Of a stretch of DNA of 64,000 nucleotides, positions 19,557 to 29,598 are shown piece after piece. The position numbers were made by a program, and so were the translations under genes. Location: assembly GCF_013364275.1 (NCBI RefSeq), contig NZ_CP054932.1:3348001-3412000 (forward strand), written 5' to 3'. Under the pieces are notes generated by a model, which saw only the letters and a program-made list of their open reading frames with translations, searched no databases and was not told where the DNA came from. Each line of letters starts with the position of its first letter. The first letter of the stretch is position 1. This DNA comes from Actinomadura sp. NAK00032. GTDB taxonomy: Bacteria > Actinomycetota > Actinomycetes > Streptosporangiales > Streptosporangiaceae.

Positions 19557-20810
19557 GTGACCGCCGCTGCCGAGGAGGAGGGCGGCGGGCGTCCGGGGCC
19601 GCGCGAGCACGTGGCCGCCGCCGTCGGGCTGCTCGACCGGCCCCTCACCTCCTACTACCTGGTGCTGGGCTGCTCGATCATGCTGCTCGCGCTCGGCCTG
19701 ACGATGGTGCTGTCGGCCTCCAGCGTGAAGCAGCTCCAGGCGACGGGCTCGGCGTACACGCTGTTCCAGAAGCAGGCGGTGTGGATGGCGATCGGGCTGC
19801 CCGCCATGTGGGTGGCGTCCCGGCTGCCGGTGAAGACGTTCCGCGCGCTCGCCTACCCCCTGGTGCTGCTGTCGGTCGTCGCGCTGGGGCTGGTGCTCGT
19901 GCCGGGGCTCGGCCGCAGCGCGGGCGGCGCCACCCGCTGGGTCGACATCGGCCCGCTGCAGATCCAGCCGTCCGAGCTCGCCAAGCTCGGCCTCGTGCTG
20001 TGGGGCGCCGACCTGCTGGCCCGCAAGGACCGGCTCGGCCAGCTCACCGAGTGGCGGCCGCTGCTCGTGCCGCTGATGCCGGGCGCCGGGATCCTCGTCC
20101 TGCTCGTCATGCTGGGCAGCGACCTCGGCACCACGCTGGTGCTCCTCACCATCTTCCTCGCGCTGCTGTGGGTCGTCGGCGCGCCCGGCCGGCTGTTCGT
20201 CGGCATCGCCGGGCTCGTGTGCCTGCTGGTGTCGATCCTCATCGTCGTCGAGCCGTACCGGATGCAGCGCCTGACCGGGTTCCTCGACCCGTCGGGCAAC
20301 AAGCTGACCACCAACTACCAGGGCACCCAGGGGCTGTACGCGCTCGCGTCCGGCGGGCTGTTCGGCACCGGCCTCGGCGAGGGCCGCGCCAAGTGGGACT
20401 ACCTCCCGCACGCCGAGACCGACTTCATCTTCGCGATCGTGGGGGAGGAGTTCGGCCTCGTCGGCACCCTCGTCGTCGTCGGCCTGTTCGGCACGCTCGC
20501 CTACGCCGGGCTGCGCATCGCGCGCCGCGTGAAGGACCCCTTCACCCGGCTCGCCGCCGCGGGCGTGACCGCCTGGCTGGTCGTGCAGGCCATCGTGAAC
20601 ATCGGCGCCGTCATCGCCGTGCTGCCCATCACGGGGATCCCGCTCCCGCTGGTGTCCTACGGCGGTTCGGCGCTCATCCCGAGCCTGTTCGCGCTCGGGA
20701 TGCTGCTCGCCTTCGCCAAACGGGAGCCCGGCGCGCGGCAGGCACTCTCCGCACGTGGCCCCGGACCCGTCGTGAGGGCTCTAAGCTGGCTGGGTCTGGC
20801 ACGGCGTTGA
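19557..20810 (+). CDS. ftsW: Septal peptidoglycan glycosyltransferase FtsW
   Basis: A 417-residue SEDS-family protein with about ten membrane spans, which polymerises lipid II at the septum together with FtsI. Family features include [22 protein letters not shown] (the conserved QPSE loop), [15 protein letters not shown] and the C-terminal [16 protein letters not shown]. The first 30 residues are an acidic cytoplasmic tail. GTG 19557 lies two bases after the murD stop. The C terminus ends in a short basic tail. Confidence 0.96.
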   Translation: MTAAAEEEGGGRPGPREHVAAAVGLLDRPLTSYYLVLGCSIMLLALGLTMVLSASSVKQLQATGSAYTLFQKQAVWMAIGLPAMWVASRLPVKTFRALAYPLVLLSVVALGLVLVPGLGRSAGGATRWVDIGPLQIQPSELAKLGLVLWGADLLARKDRLGQLTEWRPLLVPLMPGAGILVLLVMLGSDLGTTLVLLTIFLALLWVVGAPGRLFVGIAGLVCLLVSILIVVEPYRMQRLTGFLDPSGNKLTTNYQGTQGLYALASGGLFGTGLGEGRAKWDYLPHAETDFIFAIVGEEFGLVGTLVVVGLFGTLAYAGLRIARRVKDPFTRLAAAGVTAWLVVQAIVNIGAVIAVLPITGIPLPLVSYGGSALIPSLFALGMLLAFAKREPGARQALSARGPGPVVRALSWLGLARR

Positions 20811-20850
20811 AATCCCCCCTTTCGAACACGCTGAGGAGTTGTCAACGAGC

Positions 20851-21945
20851 ATGAGGGTTGTCCTGGCCGGCGGGGGCACCGCCGGACACATCGAGCCCGC
20901 CCTGGCCCTCGCCGACGCGCTGCGCCGCAACGACCCGAACACCGGGATCGTCTGCCTCGGGACCGAGCGGGGGCTGGAGACCCGCCTGGTCCCGCAGCGG
21001 GGGTACGAGCTCGCGCTGATCCCGCCGGTGCCGCTGCCGCGCACGCTGACCCCGCAGCTGCTGTCGGTGCCCGGCCGGCTGCGCGGCGCGATCAACGCCG
21101 CGGCGGCCGTCCTGGACCAGGCCCAGGCCGACATCCTGGTCGGCTTCGGCGGCTACGTCGCCACGCCCGGCTACCTCGCGGCCCGCAAGCGCAAGGTGCC
21201 GATCATCGTGCACGAGGCCAACCCCAAGCCCGGCCTCGCCAACAAGCTCGGCGCCCGCTTCACCGAGCACGTCGCCGTCTCGCACGCCGACTCGCCGCTG
21301 CCGAACCCGACGTTCGTCGGGATCCCGCTGCGCCGCGAGATCGCCACCCTCGACCGGCTCGCGATGGGCGACAAGGCCCGCTCCTACTTCGGGCTGCTGC
21401 CCGACCTGCCCACGCTGCTGATCTTCGGCGGCTCGCAGGGCGCCCGCTCGCTGAACCAGGCCGCGGTGGCCGCCGCGCCGTACTTCCGGCAGGCCGGCAT
21501 CCAGGTGCTGCACATCGTCGGGCCGAAGAACACCGAGGAGCCCGAGCCCGCGTCCGGCGGCCCGCAGTACGTCACGATCCCCTACTGCGACCGGATGGAC
21601 CTCGCCTACGCCGCCGCCGACATGGCGATGTGCCGGGCGGGCGCGATGACCTGCGCCGAGCTGGCCGCCGTCGCGCTGCCCGCGGTGTACGTGCCGCTGC
21701 CGATCGGCAACGGCGAGCAGCGCCTGAACGCCGAGCCGATCGTCGCGGCGGGCGGCGGCATGCTGGTCGACAACGCCGAGCTGTCGCCCGACTGGATCGC
21801 CGCGCACCTGCTGCCGGTGCTGGCCGACCCGGCCCGGGTCGCGCACATGTCGGAGGCCGCCGGCCGGATGGGCCGCCGGGACGCCGACGTCGCGCTCGCC
21901 CGCATGGTGTACGACGTGGTCCGCGCGGCGGGCGCCGCGCGATGA
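20851..21945 (+). CDS. murG: UDP-GlcNAc:lipid I N-acetylglucosaminyltransferase MurG
   Basis: A 364-residue GT28 enzyme that converts lipid I to lipid II at the inner face of the membrane. It shows the N-terminal glycine loop [21 protein letters not shown], the second loop [11 protein letters not shown], and the UDP-GlcNAc site around [33 protein letters not shown] (split here in typical order). ATG 20851 is preferred although a TTG lies in frame at 20839; GAGGAG at 20833-20838 abuts the TTG and lies 12 bases from the ATG, so the start is slightly uncertain. It overlaps murC as ATGA. Confidence 0.95.
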   Translation: MRVVLAGGGTAGHIEPALALADALRRNDPNTGIVCLGTERGLETRLVPQRGYELALIPPVPLPRTLTPQLLSVPGRLRGAINAAAAVLDQAQADILVGFGGYVATPGYLAARKRKVPIIVHEANPKPGLANKLGARFTEHVAVSHADSPLPNPTFVGIPLRREIATLDRLAMGDKARSYFGLLPDLPTLLIFGGSQGARSLNQAAVAAAPYFRQAGIQVLHIVGPKNTEEPEPASGGPQYVTIPYCDRMDLAYAAADMAMCRAGAMTCAELAAVALPAVYVPLPIGNGEQRLNAEPIVAAGGGMLVDNAELSPDWIAAHLLPVLADPARVAHMSEAAGRMGRRDADVALARMVYDVVRAAGAAR

Positions 21946-23348
21946 GCCTGATCGACCCGAGCGCGGTGGTGCCGGCCGGCGAGCTCGGCCGGGTCCACTT
22001 CATCGCCATCGGGGGCGCCGGGATGTCCGGCATCGCCCGCATCATGCTGCGCCGGGGGATGGCGGTGTCCGGCAGCGACGCCCGCGACTCCGAACTGCTC
22101 GGCCAGCTCGGCGACCTCGGCGCCAAGGTGTTCGTCGGGCACGACGAGGCGCACGTCGGCGAGGCCGACACGGTGGTGGTCTCCACGGCGATCCGGGAGT
22201 CCAACCCCGAGCTGGTCGCCGCCCGCGCGCGGGGGCTGCGCGTCCTGCACCGGTCCGCGGCGCTCGCGTCCCTGATGGCCGGGCGGCGCGCCGTCGCGGT
22301 CGCCGGGACGCACGGCAAGACCACCACGACGTCGATGCTGACGGTCGCGCTCCAGCACGCGGGCGCCGACCCGTCCTACTGCATCGGCGGGCAGCTGGTC
22401 ACCACGGGCCTCGGCGCCGACGAGGGCACCGGCGACGTGTTCGTCGCCGAGGCCGACGAGAGCGACGGCTCGTTCCTCATGTACACCCCGCACATCGCGG
22501 TCGTCACCAACGTCGAGGCCGACCACCTCGACAACTACGGCGGCTTCGAGAAGGTGAAGGAGAACTTCGCCCGGTTCGTCGACCGGGTCGAGCCGGGCGG
22601 GACGCTCGTCGCGGGCGCCGACGACCCGGTCGCGATGGAACTGGCCGCGCTCGCGCGGGCGCGCGGGCTGACCGTCCGCACCTACGGCGAGGCCGAGGGC
22701 GCCGACCTGCGGGTGACCGGTTTCACGCCGCGCGGCCTCGGCTCCCGGTTCGAGATCGAGGGCGCCGGCGAGGTCGCGCTGGGCGTGCCCGGCCGGCACA
22801 ACGCGCTCAACGCCACCGCCGTCATCGCGGTCGCGCGGGCGCTCGGGCTGGACGACGCGCCGGTGCGGGCGGGCCTCGCCGCGTTCGGCGGCGCGATGCG
22901 GCGGCTGGAGCGCAAGGGCGCGGCGGGCGGCGTCGAGGTGTTCGACAGCTACGCCCACCACCCCACCGAGCTGACCGCCGACCTGGAGGCCACCCGCGAC
23001 TACCTGGGGGAGAAGGGCGAGGGCGGCCGCATCGTCGCGGTGTTCCAGCCGCACCTGTACAGCCGCACCCGGTTCTTCGCCGCCGAGTTCGGCGCGGCGC
23101 TCGGCCGCGCCGACGTCGCGGTGGTGCTCGACGTGTACGGCGCCCGCGAGGACCCGGAGCCCGGGGTGACCGGCGCGCTCATCGCGGACGCCGTCCCGGC
23201 CGGCACCGAGACCGTGTACGCACCCGTCCGGGACGAGGTGCCCGGCATCGCGGCGTCCCTGGCCCGGCCCGGCGACGTCGTCATCACGCTCGGCGCCGGG
23301 GACGTGACGCAGCTCGGGCCGCTCGTCCTGGAGCGCCTCGGCGGGTGA
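21942..23348 (+). CDS. murC: UDP-MurNAc-L-alanine ligase MurC
   Basis: A 468-residue Mur ligase that adds L-Ala to UDP-MurNAc, the first peptide step. Domains are the UMP-binding segment [18 protein letters not shown], the ATP loop [14 protein letters not shown], the central [10 protein letters not shown] and [10 protein letters not shown] segments, and the C-terminal [10 protein letters not shown] and [11 protein letters not shown] motifs, all typical of MurC. The ATG at 21942 overlaps the murG stop. There is a 57-bp gap to ftsQ. Confidence 0.96.
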   Translation: MSLIDPSAVVPAGELGRVHFIAIGGAGMSGIARIMLRRGMAVSGSDARDSELLGQLGDLGAKVFVGHDEAHVGEADTVVVSTAIRESNPELVAARARGLRVLHRSAALASLMAGRRAVAVAGTHGKTTTTSMLTVALQHAGADPSYCIGGQLVTTGLGADEGTGDVFVAEADESDGSFLMYTPHIAVVTNVEADHLDNYGGFEKVKENFARFVDRVEPGGTLVAGADDPVAMELAALARARGLTVRTYGEAEGADLRVTGFTPRGLGSRFEIEGAGEVALGVPGRHNALNATAVIAVARALGLDDAPVRAGLAAFGGAMRRLERKGAAGGVEVFDSYAHHPTELTADLEATRDYLGEKGEGGRIVAVFQPHLYSRTRFFAAEFGAALGRADVAVVLDVYGAREDPEPGVTGALIADAVPAGTETVYAPVRDEVPGIAASLARPGDVVITLGAGDVTQLGPLVLERLGG

Positions 23349-23405
23349 CACGCCGCCGGCCGCGCGGTCGGCGGCGCGCGGGGGGAGAACTGCCAAGCTT
23401 GGGTC

Positions 23406-24158
23406 ATGACCGAGGTACGGACCGGCCGGCACGCCGTCCCGGGGGAGGATCCCGGCGCGGCGGGGGAGGGCCGCGGCCGGCCGAACCGGTGGAAGGCGAT
23501 CTTCGTCACGCTGCTGGTCGTCGGCGCGCTCGGCCTGGTGACCTGGGTGCTGCTCGGGTCCCGGCTGCTGGTGGTGCGGCACGTCGAGGTCACGGGCGCC
23601 GGGCTGGCGCCGCGCGACCGGATCGTCGCCGCCGCCGCGATCGACCTCGGCACGCCGATGGCGCGGCTGCGCACCGGCGCGGTCGCCGAGCGCGTCGAGC
23701 GGCTCCGCGAGGTGGAGTCGGCCCGGATCGAGCGGCACTGGCCGGGCACGGTCCGGATCGTCGTGCGGGAGCGCGCGCCGGTGGCGGTCTTCGGCCGCGA
23801 CGGGCGCTACCACCTGCTCGACCGGCACGGCGTCACGGTGGCCGACCGGGAGTCGCGCCCGTCCGGGCTGCCCGTGCTGACGGTGGCCTCGCCGGGACCG
23901 TCGGACCGGACGACCGGCGCGGCGCTCGCGGTGCTGACCGGCCTGCCGGAGCGGCTGGGCCGCGCGGTGGCCGAGGTGGAGGCCACCGGGCCGGAGGCCG
24001 TCACGCTGCACATGGCGGACGGGCAGACGGTCGTGTGGGGCGCCGCCGAGCGGGCGGAGGAGAAGGTCAGGCTGCTGGACGCCGTGCGGCGCACCGCGTC
24101 CGGCCGCGCGATCCGCACCATCGACATCAGCTCGCCCGAGGTCCTGAAGACGAAGTGA
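23406..24158 (+). CDS. ftsQ: Cell division protein FtsQ
   Basis: A 250-residue bitopic protein. A cytoplasmic tail of about 30 residues is followed by one membrane span (AIFVTLLVVGALGLVTWVLL), the POTRA domain (LLVVRHVEVTGAGLAPRDRIVAAAAI, then MARLRTGAVAERVERLREVESARIER) and the FtsQ/DivIB beta domain (VRERAPVAVFGRDGRYHLLDRHGV). It scaffolds FtsL/FtsB and the divisome. Its place between murC and ftsZ is the usual one in actinomycetes; murB and ftsA are absent here. Confidence 0.93.
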   Translation: MTEVRTGRHAVPGEDPGAAGEGRGRPNRWKAIFVTLLVVGALGLVTWVLLGSRLLVVRHVEVTGAGLAPRDRIVAAAAIDLGTPMARLRTGAVAERVERLREVESARIERHWPGTVRIVVRERAPVAVFGRDGRYHLLDRHGVTVADRESRPSGLPVLTVASPGPSDRTTGAALAVLTGLPERLGRAVAEVEATGPEAVTLHMADGQTVVWGAAERAEEKVRLLDAVRRTASGRAIRTIDISSPEVLKTK

Positions 24159-24370
24159 GGCCCCGAAGTGGGCCGGGTGCGTGTGTCGCGGCGATTCCCG
24201 CCGCCCGATCGGGCACGCTGGAACGGTCATGCCGGACCGATGCGGACGAGGAGGGGGGACGCCGATGCGCGCGGGCGGTGCAGCGGGCGGTGCGGCGGGC
24301 GGAGGCCTGACGACAACCTGGGCAAACCCATGCCAGCCGCGACACGCCGGTGGAGTTCGGGGGAGGTTAG

Positions 24371-24446
24371 TTGACCCTGGCGGTAAGGCCGCCCTACTGT
24401 CCGTATCAGTCTTCAGGTTGACATAAGTGTAAGCCTCAAGTTGAGG
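24371..24446 (+). promoter_or_regulatory. Candidate ftsZ promoters and palindrome in the ftsQ-ftsZ gap
   Basis: The 391-bp gap (24159-24549) holds no gene. TTGACC (24371-24376) and TACTGT (24395-24400), 18 bp apart, form a plausible promoter. A second TTGACA (24418-24423) lacks a clear -10. Overlapping its downstream side is the palindrome CCTCAA-G-TTGAGG (24434-24446), which could be an operator. ftsZ is known to have its own promoters in streptomycetes, so separate control here is expected. The exact start points are not determined. Confidence 0.55.
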
Positions 24447-24549
24447 GTGAGGGTTTCGGCCCCGCCCCCAGTGCACAGGTCGGAACACCGCGGCGGCACG
24501 GTCGGCAGGCCGGTCTGGGCGGTCGAAGAGAGCGGAAAGGCCCCTCGTC

Positions 24550-26037
24550 GTGGCAGCACCGCAGAACTACCTCGCGGTCATCAAGGTCGTCGGCATCGGC
24601 GGCGGCGGCGTCAACGCCGTCAACCGGATGATCGAAGAGGGTCTCAAGGGCGTCGAGTTCATCGCGATCAACACGGACGCCCAGGCGCTGCTGATGAGTG
24701 ACGCCGACGTGAAACTGGACGTGGGCCGCGAGCTCACCCGCGGCCTCGGCGCCGGGGCCAACCCGGACGTGGGCCGCAAGGCCGCCGAGGACCACCGGGA
24801 GGAGATCGAGGAGGTCCTCAAGGGCGCCGACATGGTGTTCGTCACCGCCGGGGAGGGCGGCGGCACCGGCACCGGCGGCGCGCCCGTCGTCGCCAACATC
24901 GCCCGCTCGCTCGGCGCGCTCACCATCGGGGTGGTGACCCGCCCGTTCAGCTTCGAGGGCAAGCGCCGCGCCATGCAGGCCGAGGCCGGCATAGAGACGC
25001 TGCGCGACGAGGTCGACACCCTCATCGTCATCCCCAACGACCGGCTGCTGTCGATCTCCGACCGGCAGGTCAGCGTGCTGGACGCCTTCAAGGCCGCCGA
25101 CCAGGTGCTGCTGTCCGGTGTCCAGGGCATCACCGACCTCATCACCACGCCGGGCCTGATCAACCTCGACTTCGCCGACGTCAAGTCCGTGATGTCCGGC
25201 GCCGGCTCGGCGCTGATGGGGATCGGCTCCGCGCGCGGCGACGACCGCAGCGTCGCCGCCGCCGAGATGGCGATCTCCAGCCCGCTGCTGGAGGCCAGCA
25301 TCGACGGCGCGCACGGCGTGCTGCTGTCCATCTCCGGCGGCTCCGACCTCGGCCTGTTCGAGATCAACGAGGCCGCGCAGCTGGTGTCGAACGCGGCCGC
25401 CCCGGACGCCAACATCATCTTCGGCGCGGTCATCGACGACGCGCTCGGCGACGAGGTCCGGGTCACGGTGATCGCGGCGGGTTTTGACGAGGGGCGCCCT
25501 GCCAAGCCGGCTCCCGAGCCGGAGAGCAAGCGGCTGCCCCCGCCCCCGCCCCGCCCGGTGCCGCCGCCGGCGTCCGCGCCGCCCGCCGCCCCGGCCAACC
25601 CGATCCCCAGCCGGGTCGGGCGCTCGGAGCCGGTGAGCGGCCACCAGGCCGGCGCGCCGGCGCAGCCGTCGGTGGCGCAGGCCGCCGCCGCGCCGCACCC
25701 GCCCGCCGCGGCGCCGCCGGCCCCGGCCGCGCCGCCGCGCGCCGAGAGCGACCGCGCGCAGCCGCCCGCGCCGGCCCACGACGACCGGGCCGCCGGCCGC
25801 GGCGACCGCGACGAGCCCGCCCGGCCCGAGAGCACCTCGGCCGGGCCGCCGGGCGACCGGGACGCCGGCGAGTCCGCCGGGTCGCGCGCCCCGGCGCCGC
25901 GCCAGCCCACCGAGCCGGCCTCCTCCCGGGTGCACGCGGGAGAGAACGACGGCGGCCCCGCCTCCTCCGGGCAGCGCCGCCGTCCCGTCGTGTTCGACGA
26001 GGACGACGACCTCGACGTGCCCGACTTCCTGAAGTGA
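24550..26037 (+). CDS. ftsZ: Cell division GTPase FtsZ
   Basis: A 495-residue tubulin homologue that forms the Z ring. The tubulin signature GGGTGTG is at residues 103-109, and the T7 loop [11 protein letters not shown] is present. After the conserved globular part (about 315 residues) comes a disordered linker of about 165 residues made mostly of Pro, Ala, Glu and Arg, then the C-terminal peptide [11 protein letters not shown] that binds SepF and other partners. The linker makes the protein longer than most FtsZ (about 380-400). GTG 24550 is preceded by GGAAAGG. The stop overlaps pgeF as GTGA. Confidence 0.97.
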   Translation: MAAPQNYLAVIKVVGIGGGGVNAVNRMIEEGLKGVEFIAINTDAQALLMSDADVKLDVGRELTRGLGAGANPDVGRKAAEDHREEIEEVLKGADMVFVTAGEGGGTGTGGAPVVANIARSLGALTIGVVTRPFSFEGKRRAMQAEAGIETLRDEVDTLIVIPNDRLLSISDRQVSVLDAFKAADQVLLSGVQGITDLITTPGLINLDFADVKSVMSGAGSALMGIGSARGDDRSVAAAEMAISSPLLEASIDGAHGVLLSISGGSDLGLFEINEAAQLVSNAAAPDANIIFGAVIDDALGDEVRVTVIAAGFDEGRPAKPAPEPESKRLPPPPPRPVPPPASAPPAAPANPIPSRVGRSEPVSGHQAGAPAQPSVAQAAAAPHPPAAAPPAPAAPPRAESDRAQPPAPAHDDRAAGRGDRDEPARPESTSAGPPGDRDAGESAGSRAPAPRQPTEPASSRVHAGENDGGPASSGQRRRPVVFDEDDDLDVPDFLK

Positions 26038-26762
26038 TCACCCCCGTCGCCCTGGGCGACGGCGTCGGCGCCGGCTTCACCGGCCGCGCCGGCGGCGCGA
26101 GCAGGCCCCCCTACGACTCCCTGAACCTCGGCGGCGCGGTCGGCGACGACCCGGCCGCCGTGCGCGGCAACCGGCGGCGCGCCGCCGAGGCGCTCGGCGC
26201 CGACCCCGGCCGCACCGTCTACATGCGGCAGGTGCACGGCGCGGACGTCGCGTTCGTCACCTCCCCCGAGACCCCCGGCCCCGTCGACGCCGTCGTGACG
26301 ACCGTCCCGGGCCTCGCTCTCGCCGTCCTCGTCGCCGACTGCGCGCCCGTCCTGCTGGCCGACCCGGTCGCCGGCGTCGTCGGCGCCGCCCACTCCGGCC
26401 GCCCCGGCACGGCCGCCGGGGTCGTCCCGGCGCTGGTGAAGGCGATGTGCGAGCGGGGCGCCGACCCGGCCCGGATGGCCGCCGCGATCGGGCCCGCCGC
26501 GTGCGGCCGCTGCTACGAGGTGCCCGCCGAGATGCGGGACGAGGTCGCCGCCGTCGTGCCCGCCGCGCACGCCGTGACGTCCCAGGGGACGCCCGGGCTG
26601 GACATCCGCGCCGGCATCGCCGCGCAGCTCGCCTCCGCCGGGGTGGCCGAGGTCGCCGCCGACCCGCGCTGCACCATCGAGGACGCGGGCCTGTTCTCCT
26701 ACCGCCGCGACGGCCGGACCGGCCGCTTCGCGGGATATGTCTGGCTCAAGGACGGCGCGTGA
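26034..26762 (+). CDS. pgeF: PgeF/YfiH-type multicopper-oxidase-fold protein
   Basis: A 242-residue protein of the laccase-domain YfiH family. Members are zinc proteins with purine nucleoside phosphorylase/deaminase activity and, as PgeF, affect fidelity of peptidoglycan precursors. The presumed metal ligands are seen in [12 protein letters not shown] (His), [10 protein letters not shown] (Cys) and [10 protein letters not shown] (His). The last motif usually reads AHAGWRG; here the Trp-Arg pair is replaced. The start GTG overlaps the ftsZ stop and the end overlaps the next gene. The position right after ftsZ is typical of actinomycetes. Confidence 0.88.
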   Translation: MITPVALGDGVGAGFTGRAGGASRPPYDSLNLGGAVGDDPAAVRGNRRRAAEALGADPGRTVYMRQVHGADVAFVTSPETPGPVDAVVTTVPGLALAVLVADCAPVLLADPVAGVVGAAHSGRPGTAAGVVPALVKAMCERGADPARMAAAIGPAACGRCYEVPAEMRDEVAAVVPAAHAVTSQGTPGLDIRAGIAAQLASAGVAEVAADPRCTIEDAGLFSYRRDGRTGRFAGYVWLKDGA

Positions 26763-27490
26763 CCGGCGAGACCGATCTCACCCCGGAGCGGCGCCGCGCG
26801 GAACTCGCCGCCGGCCTCGCCGAGGTCCGCGCCCGGATCGCGGCGGCCTGCGCCGCCGCCGGCCGGGACGAGCGCGAGGTCACGCTGATCGCGGTGACCA
26901 AGAACTTCCCCGCCTCCGACGTGCGGCTGCTGGCCGGACTCGGCCTCACCGAGGTCGGCGAGAACCGCGACCAGGAGGCCCGCCCCAAGGCGGCCGAATG
27001 CGCCGACCTCCCGCTCACCTGGCACTTCGTCGGCCGGGTGCAGACCAACAAGGCCCGCGCGGTCGCCGGCTACGCCGACGTCGTCCACTCAGTGGACCGG
27101 CCGAGGCTGGCCGCCGCGCTGTCGGACGCCGCCGTCCGGGCCGGGCGGACGCCGCGCTGCCTGATCCAGGTGTCGCTGGACGAGGAGGCGGCGCGCGGCG
27201 AGCGGGGCGGCGCGGCGCCCGGCGCCGTGCCGGAGCTGGCCGACGCGATCGCCGGGGCGCCCGGCCTGCGGCTCGGCGGAGTGATGGCGGTCGCGCCGCT
27301 CGGCGTCGACCCGCTGCCCGCATTCGCCCGGCTCGCGGAGGTCGCGGCGGAGATGCGAAGGAACCATCCGGACGCCCGGATCGTCAGTGCGGGTATGAGC
27401 GGCGATCTGGAGCAGGCGATCGCGTGCGGCGCGACACACCTGCGGATCGGTACGGCGTTGCTCGGCGGCCGACGGGCAATCGTCAGGTAA
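26759..27490 (+). CDS. YggS/PLPBP family pyridoxal-phosphate homeostasis protein
   Basis: A 243-residue TIM-barrel PLP-binding protein. The PLP lysine lies in LIAVTKNFPASDVRLLAGLG, followed by the family segments VGENRDQEARPKAAEC, WHFVGRVQTNKARAVAGY and SAGMSGDLEQAIACGATHLRIGTALLG. Family members keep free PLP in balance and have no known catalytic activity. The GTG at 26759 overlaps the pgeF stop. This gene is regularly placed between pgeF and sepF in Gram-positive division clusters. Confidence 0.93.
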   Translation: MTGETDLTPERRRAELAAGLAEVRARIAAACAAAGRDEREVTLIAVTKNFPASDVRLLAGLGLTEVGENRDQEARPKAAECADLPLTWHFVGRVQTNKARAVAGYADVVHSVDRPRLAAALSDAAVRAGRTPRCLIQVSLDEEAARGERGGAAPGAVPELADAIAGAPGLRLGGVMAVAPLGVDPLPAFARLAEVAAEMRRNHPDARIVSAGMSGDLEQAIACGATHLRIGTALLGGRRAIVR

Positions 27491-27595
27491 TGTCCCCCCA
27501 GTGGTACCTGGCGGTACGCGGGTCGCCACGACGGAGCAGTCCAACGACGGCGCCGGACGCGCCCGGCGCCGCGGCCACAGGACACGGAGGGGCGT

Positions 27596-28132
27596 ATGGC
27601 CAGCGCGATGCGCAAGATGGCGGTCTACCTCGGCCTTGTGGAGGACGACCGTTACGACGACAAGTACGGCGACTACGACGAGTACGAGGTCTACGACGAC
27701 GAGACCGACCCCGGTCAGACCCGTCGCCGTGAGGACGAATCCGGCGGTCAGCTTACCCGAGCGGAAGAGACCGCGGACCGGGATCGCGACCATCACTCCA
27801 CGTCGACGCTAGAGCGACGCTCCGTGGCGCTCTACGAGTCCGGTACCACCGACCTCGCTCGTATCACTACTCTGCATCCAAGGACCTACAACGAGGCAAG
27901 GACCATCGGGGAGCACTTCCGAGAGGGCACACCGGTGATCATGAATCTGACCGAGATGGTCGACAGCGACGCCAAGCGTCTGGTCGACTTCGCGGCGGGT
28001 CTCGTGTTCGGCCTGCACGGGAGCATCGAGCGTGTTACGAACAAGGTGTTCCTCCTGTCGCCCGCCAACGTGGAGGTGACGGCGGAGGACAAGGCCCGGA
28101 TGGCAGAACGTGGGTTCTTCAACCAGAGCTGA
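27596..28132 (+). CDS. sepF: Cell division protein SepF
   Basis: A 178-residue FtsZ membrane anchor. The N-terminal amphipathic helix [17 protein letters not shown] could bind membrane. An acidic Asp/Tyr/Glu-rich linker follows (residues about 16-70), then the conserved SepF core beginning near [23 protein letters not shown] and running through [23 protein letters not shown] to the end. GGAGGGG just upstream supports ATG 27596. In actinobacteria lacking FtsA, SepF is the main Z-ring anchor, which fits the absence of ftsA here. Confidence 0.95.
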   Translation: MASAMRKMAVYLGLVEDDRYDDKYGDYDEYEVYDDETDPGQTRRREDESGGQLTRAEETADRDRDHHSTSTLERRSVALYESGTTDLARITTLHPRTYNEARTIGEHFREGTPVIMNLTEMVDSDAKRLVDFAAGLVFGLHGSIERVTNKVFLLSPANVEVTAEDKARMAERGFFNQS

Positions 28133-28153
28133 GAGCCACATGCGAGAGTATCC

Positions 28154-28450
28154 GTGAACATCGCTGGACAGGTGCTGACGTACCTCCTGTACCTCTTCCT
28201 CCTCTTCCTGATCGGGAGGCTGGTGCTGGAGGTCCTTCAGTCGTTCGCCCGCCAATGGAAGCCCTCCGGGGTGGTGCTGGTGATCGCCGAGGCGACCTAC
28301 ACCATCACCGATCCGCCCTTGAAGCTGCTGAGGCGTTTCATCCCGCCCGTCCGTCTGGGTAACGTTGCACTGGACCTCAGCTTCACCGTGCTCATCCTTG
28401 TGGTCTGGATCCTGATCATGGTCGTTGGCTCCGTATTCGGCGGTCCCTAG
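28154..28450 (+). CDS. YggT family integral membrane protein
   Basis: A 98-residue protein with two hydrophobic segments (VLTYLLYLFLLFLIGRLVLEVL and LDLSFTVLILVVWILIMVVGSVF) separated by the YggT core, including the conserved ITDPPLKLLRRFIPP. The function is not known; the gene sits between sepF and divIVA in many Gram-positive bacteria. The GTG at 28154 gives the expected family start, though the ribosome site is weak (GAGAG about 8 bases upstream). Confidence 0.9.
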   Translation: MNIAGQVLTYLLYLFLLFLIGRLVLEVLQSFARQWKPSGVVLVIAEATYTITDPPLKLLRRFIPPVRLGNVALDLSFTVLILVVWILIMVVGSVFGGP

Positions 28451-28507
28451 ATCGATCGGATACCGTCCTTCAGGGACAGACTCCAAGCGCGCCAAGGAGA
28501 CGAGAAC

Positions 28508-29437
28508 ATGCCGCTGACACCCGCCGACGTGCGGAACAAGCAGTTCAGTACCACCAGGCTGAGGCCGGGGTACGACGAGGAGGAGGTGGACGCCTTCCTC
28601 GACGAGGTCGAGGCCGAGCTCGACCGCCTCATCCAGGAGAACGAGGAGCTGCGGGCCAAGCTGGCCGAGTGCCTGCGCGGCAAGGTCCCCGCCATGGCCG
28701 CCCCCATCGTGGAGCCGAAGCCGGACGTTCAGAAGATCCCCGAGCCGCCCCGCCCGGAGCCGCAGCCGCAGCCCGAGCCGGAGCCCGTGCTCGGCGGCCT
28801 CGGCATGTCCGCCGCCCCCACCGGCGAGGACAACATGGACACCGCGGCCCGCGTCCTCGCGCTCGCGCAGCAGACCGCCGACCAGGCGATCGCCGACGCC
28901 CGCCGGGAGGCCGACGAGACGCTCGGCCGCGCCCGCCGCGAGGCCGAGGAGATCCTCGGCAAGGCCCGCCGGCAGGCCGACCAGATCGTCAGCGAGGCCC
29001 GGTCCCGCGCCGAGGCCCTCGACCGCGACGCGCAGGAGCGGCACCGCCAGGTCATGGGCTCGCTCGTGCAGCAGCGCGAGGAGCTCGAGCGCGAGGTCGA
29101 CAACCTGCGCGCGTTCGAGCGCGAGTACCGCAGCCGCCTGAAGGTGTACCTGGAGGGCCAGCTCCGGGACCTGGAGGCGGGCAGCACCGAGACCGGCGCG
29201 TTCGCCGCCGTCCCGGGCGCGGCCCCGGTCCAGTCGCCGCAGAGCGCCCCGCAGGGTCCGCAGACCGGCCCGCAGCCCGGCCTGCCGCACCCCGAGAACC
29301 GCAACGGCGCCGCCGGCGGCCCCTCGCCCGCGCCGGGCACGTTCCCGCAGCCGGCCGAGCACGGCCAGCAGGTGCAGCACTCGGCGACCGGCGCTTTCCA
29401 CGCGGGCGGCGACAACCCGCCGCACGAACGGCGCTGA
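28508..29437 (+). CDS. wag31: Polar growth protein DivIVA/Wag31
   Basis: A 309-residue coiled-coil protein that marks cell poles and recruits the elongation machinery in actinomycetes. The N-terminal lipid-binding domain is clear (MPLTPADVRNKQFSTTRLRPGYDEEEVDAFLDEVE). A Pro/Gln-rich spacer (residues about 75-105) precedes a second coiled coil of heptads with DARREADETLGRARREAEE. The last about 70 residues are Pro/Gln/Gly-rich and probably disordered. AAGGAG lies 7 bases before ATG 28508. The gene closes the dcw-associated block. Confidence 0.95.
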   Translation: MPLTPADVRNKQFSTTRLRPGYDEEEVDAFLDEVEAELDRLIQENEELRAKLAECLRGKVPAMAAPIVEPKPDVQKIPEPPRPEPQPQPEPEPVLGGLGMSAAPTGEDNMDTAARVLALAQQTADQAIADARREADETLGRARREAEEILGKARRQADQIVSEARSRAEALDRDAQERHRQVMGSLVQQREELEREVDNLRAFEREYRSRLKVYLEGQLRDLEAGSTETGAFAAVPGAAPVQSPQSAPQGPQTGPQPGLPHPENRNGAAGGPSPAPGTFPQPAEHGQQVQHSATGAFHAGGDNPPHERR

Positions 29438-29598
29438 CGCGGCCGCCGCAGGCGATAGTGTCGTCCCGATGCCCGCGCCGGGTGGCAGCGGCGCCATCCC
29501 GGCGGGCGCCCTCCCGGCGCTGACGGGCGGTCGTGGGCGGCGACCGGGTCACTCGCACGGCCCGGAGCCGAGCGGTCCGAACGAGTGGGAGAGACCCT

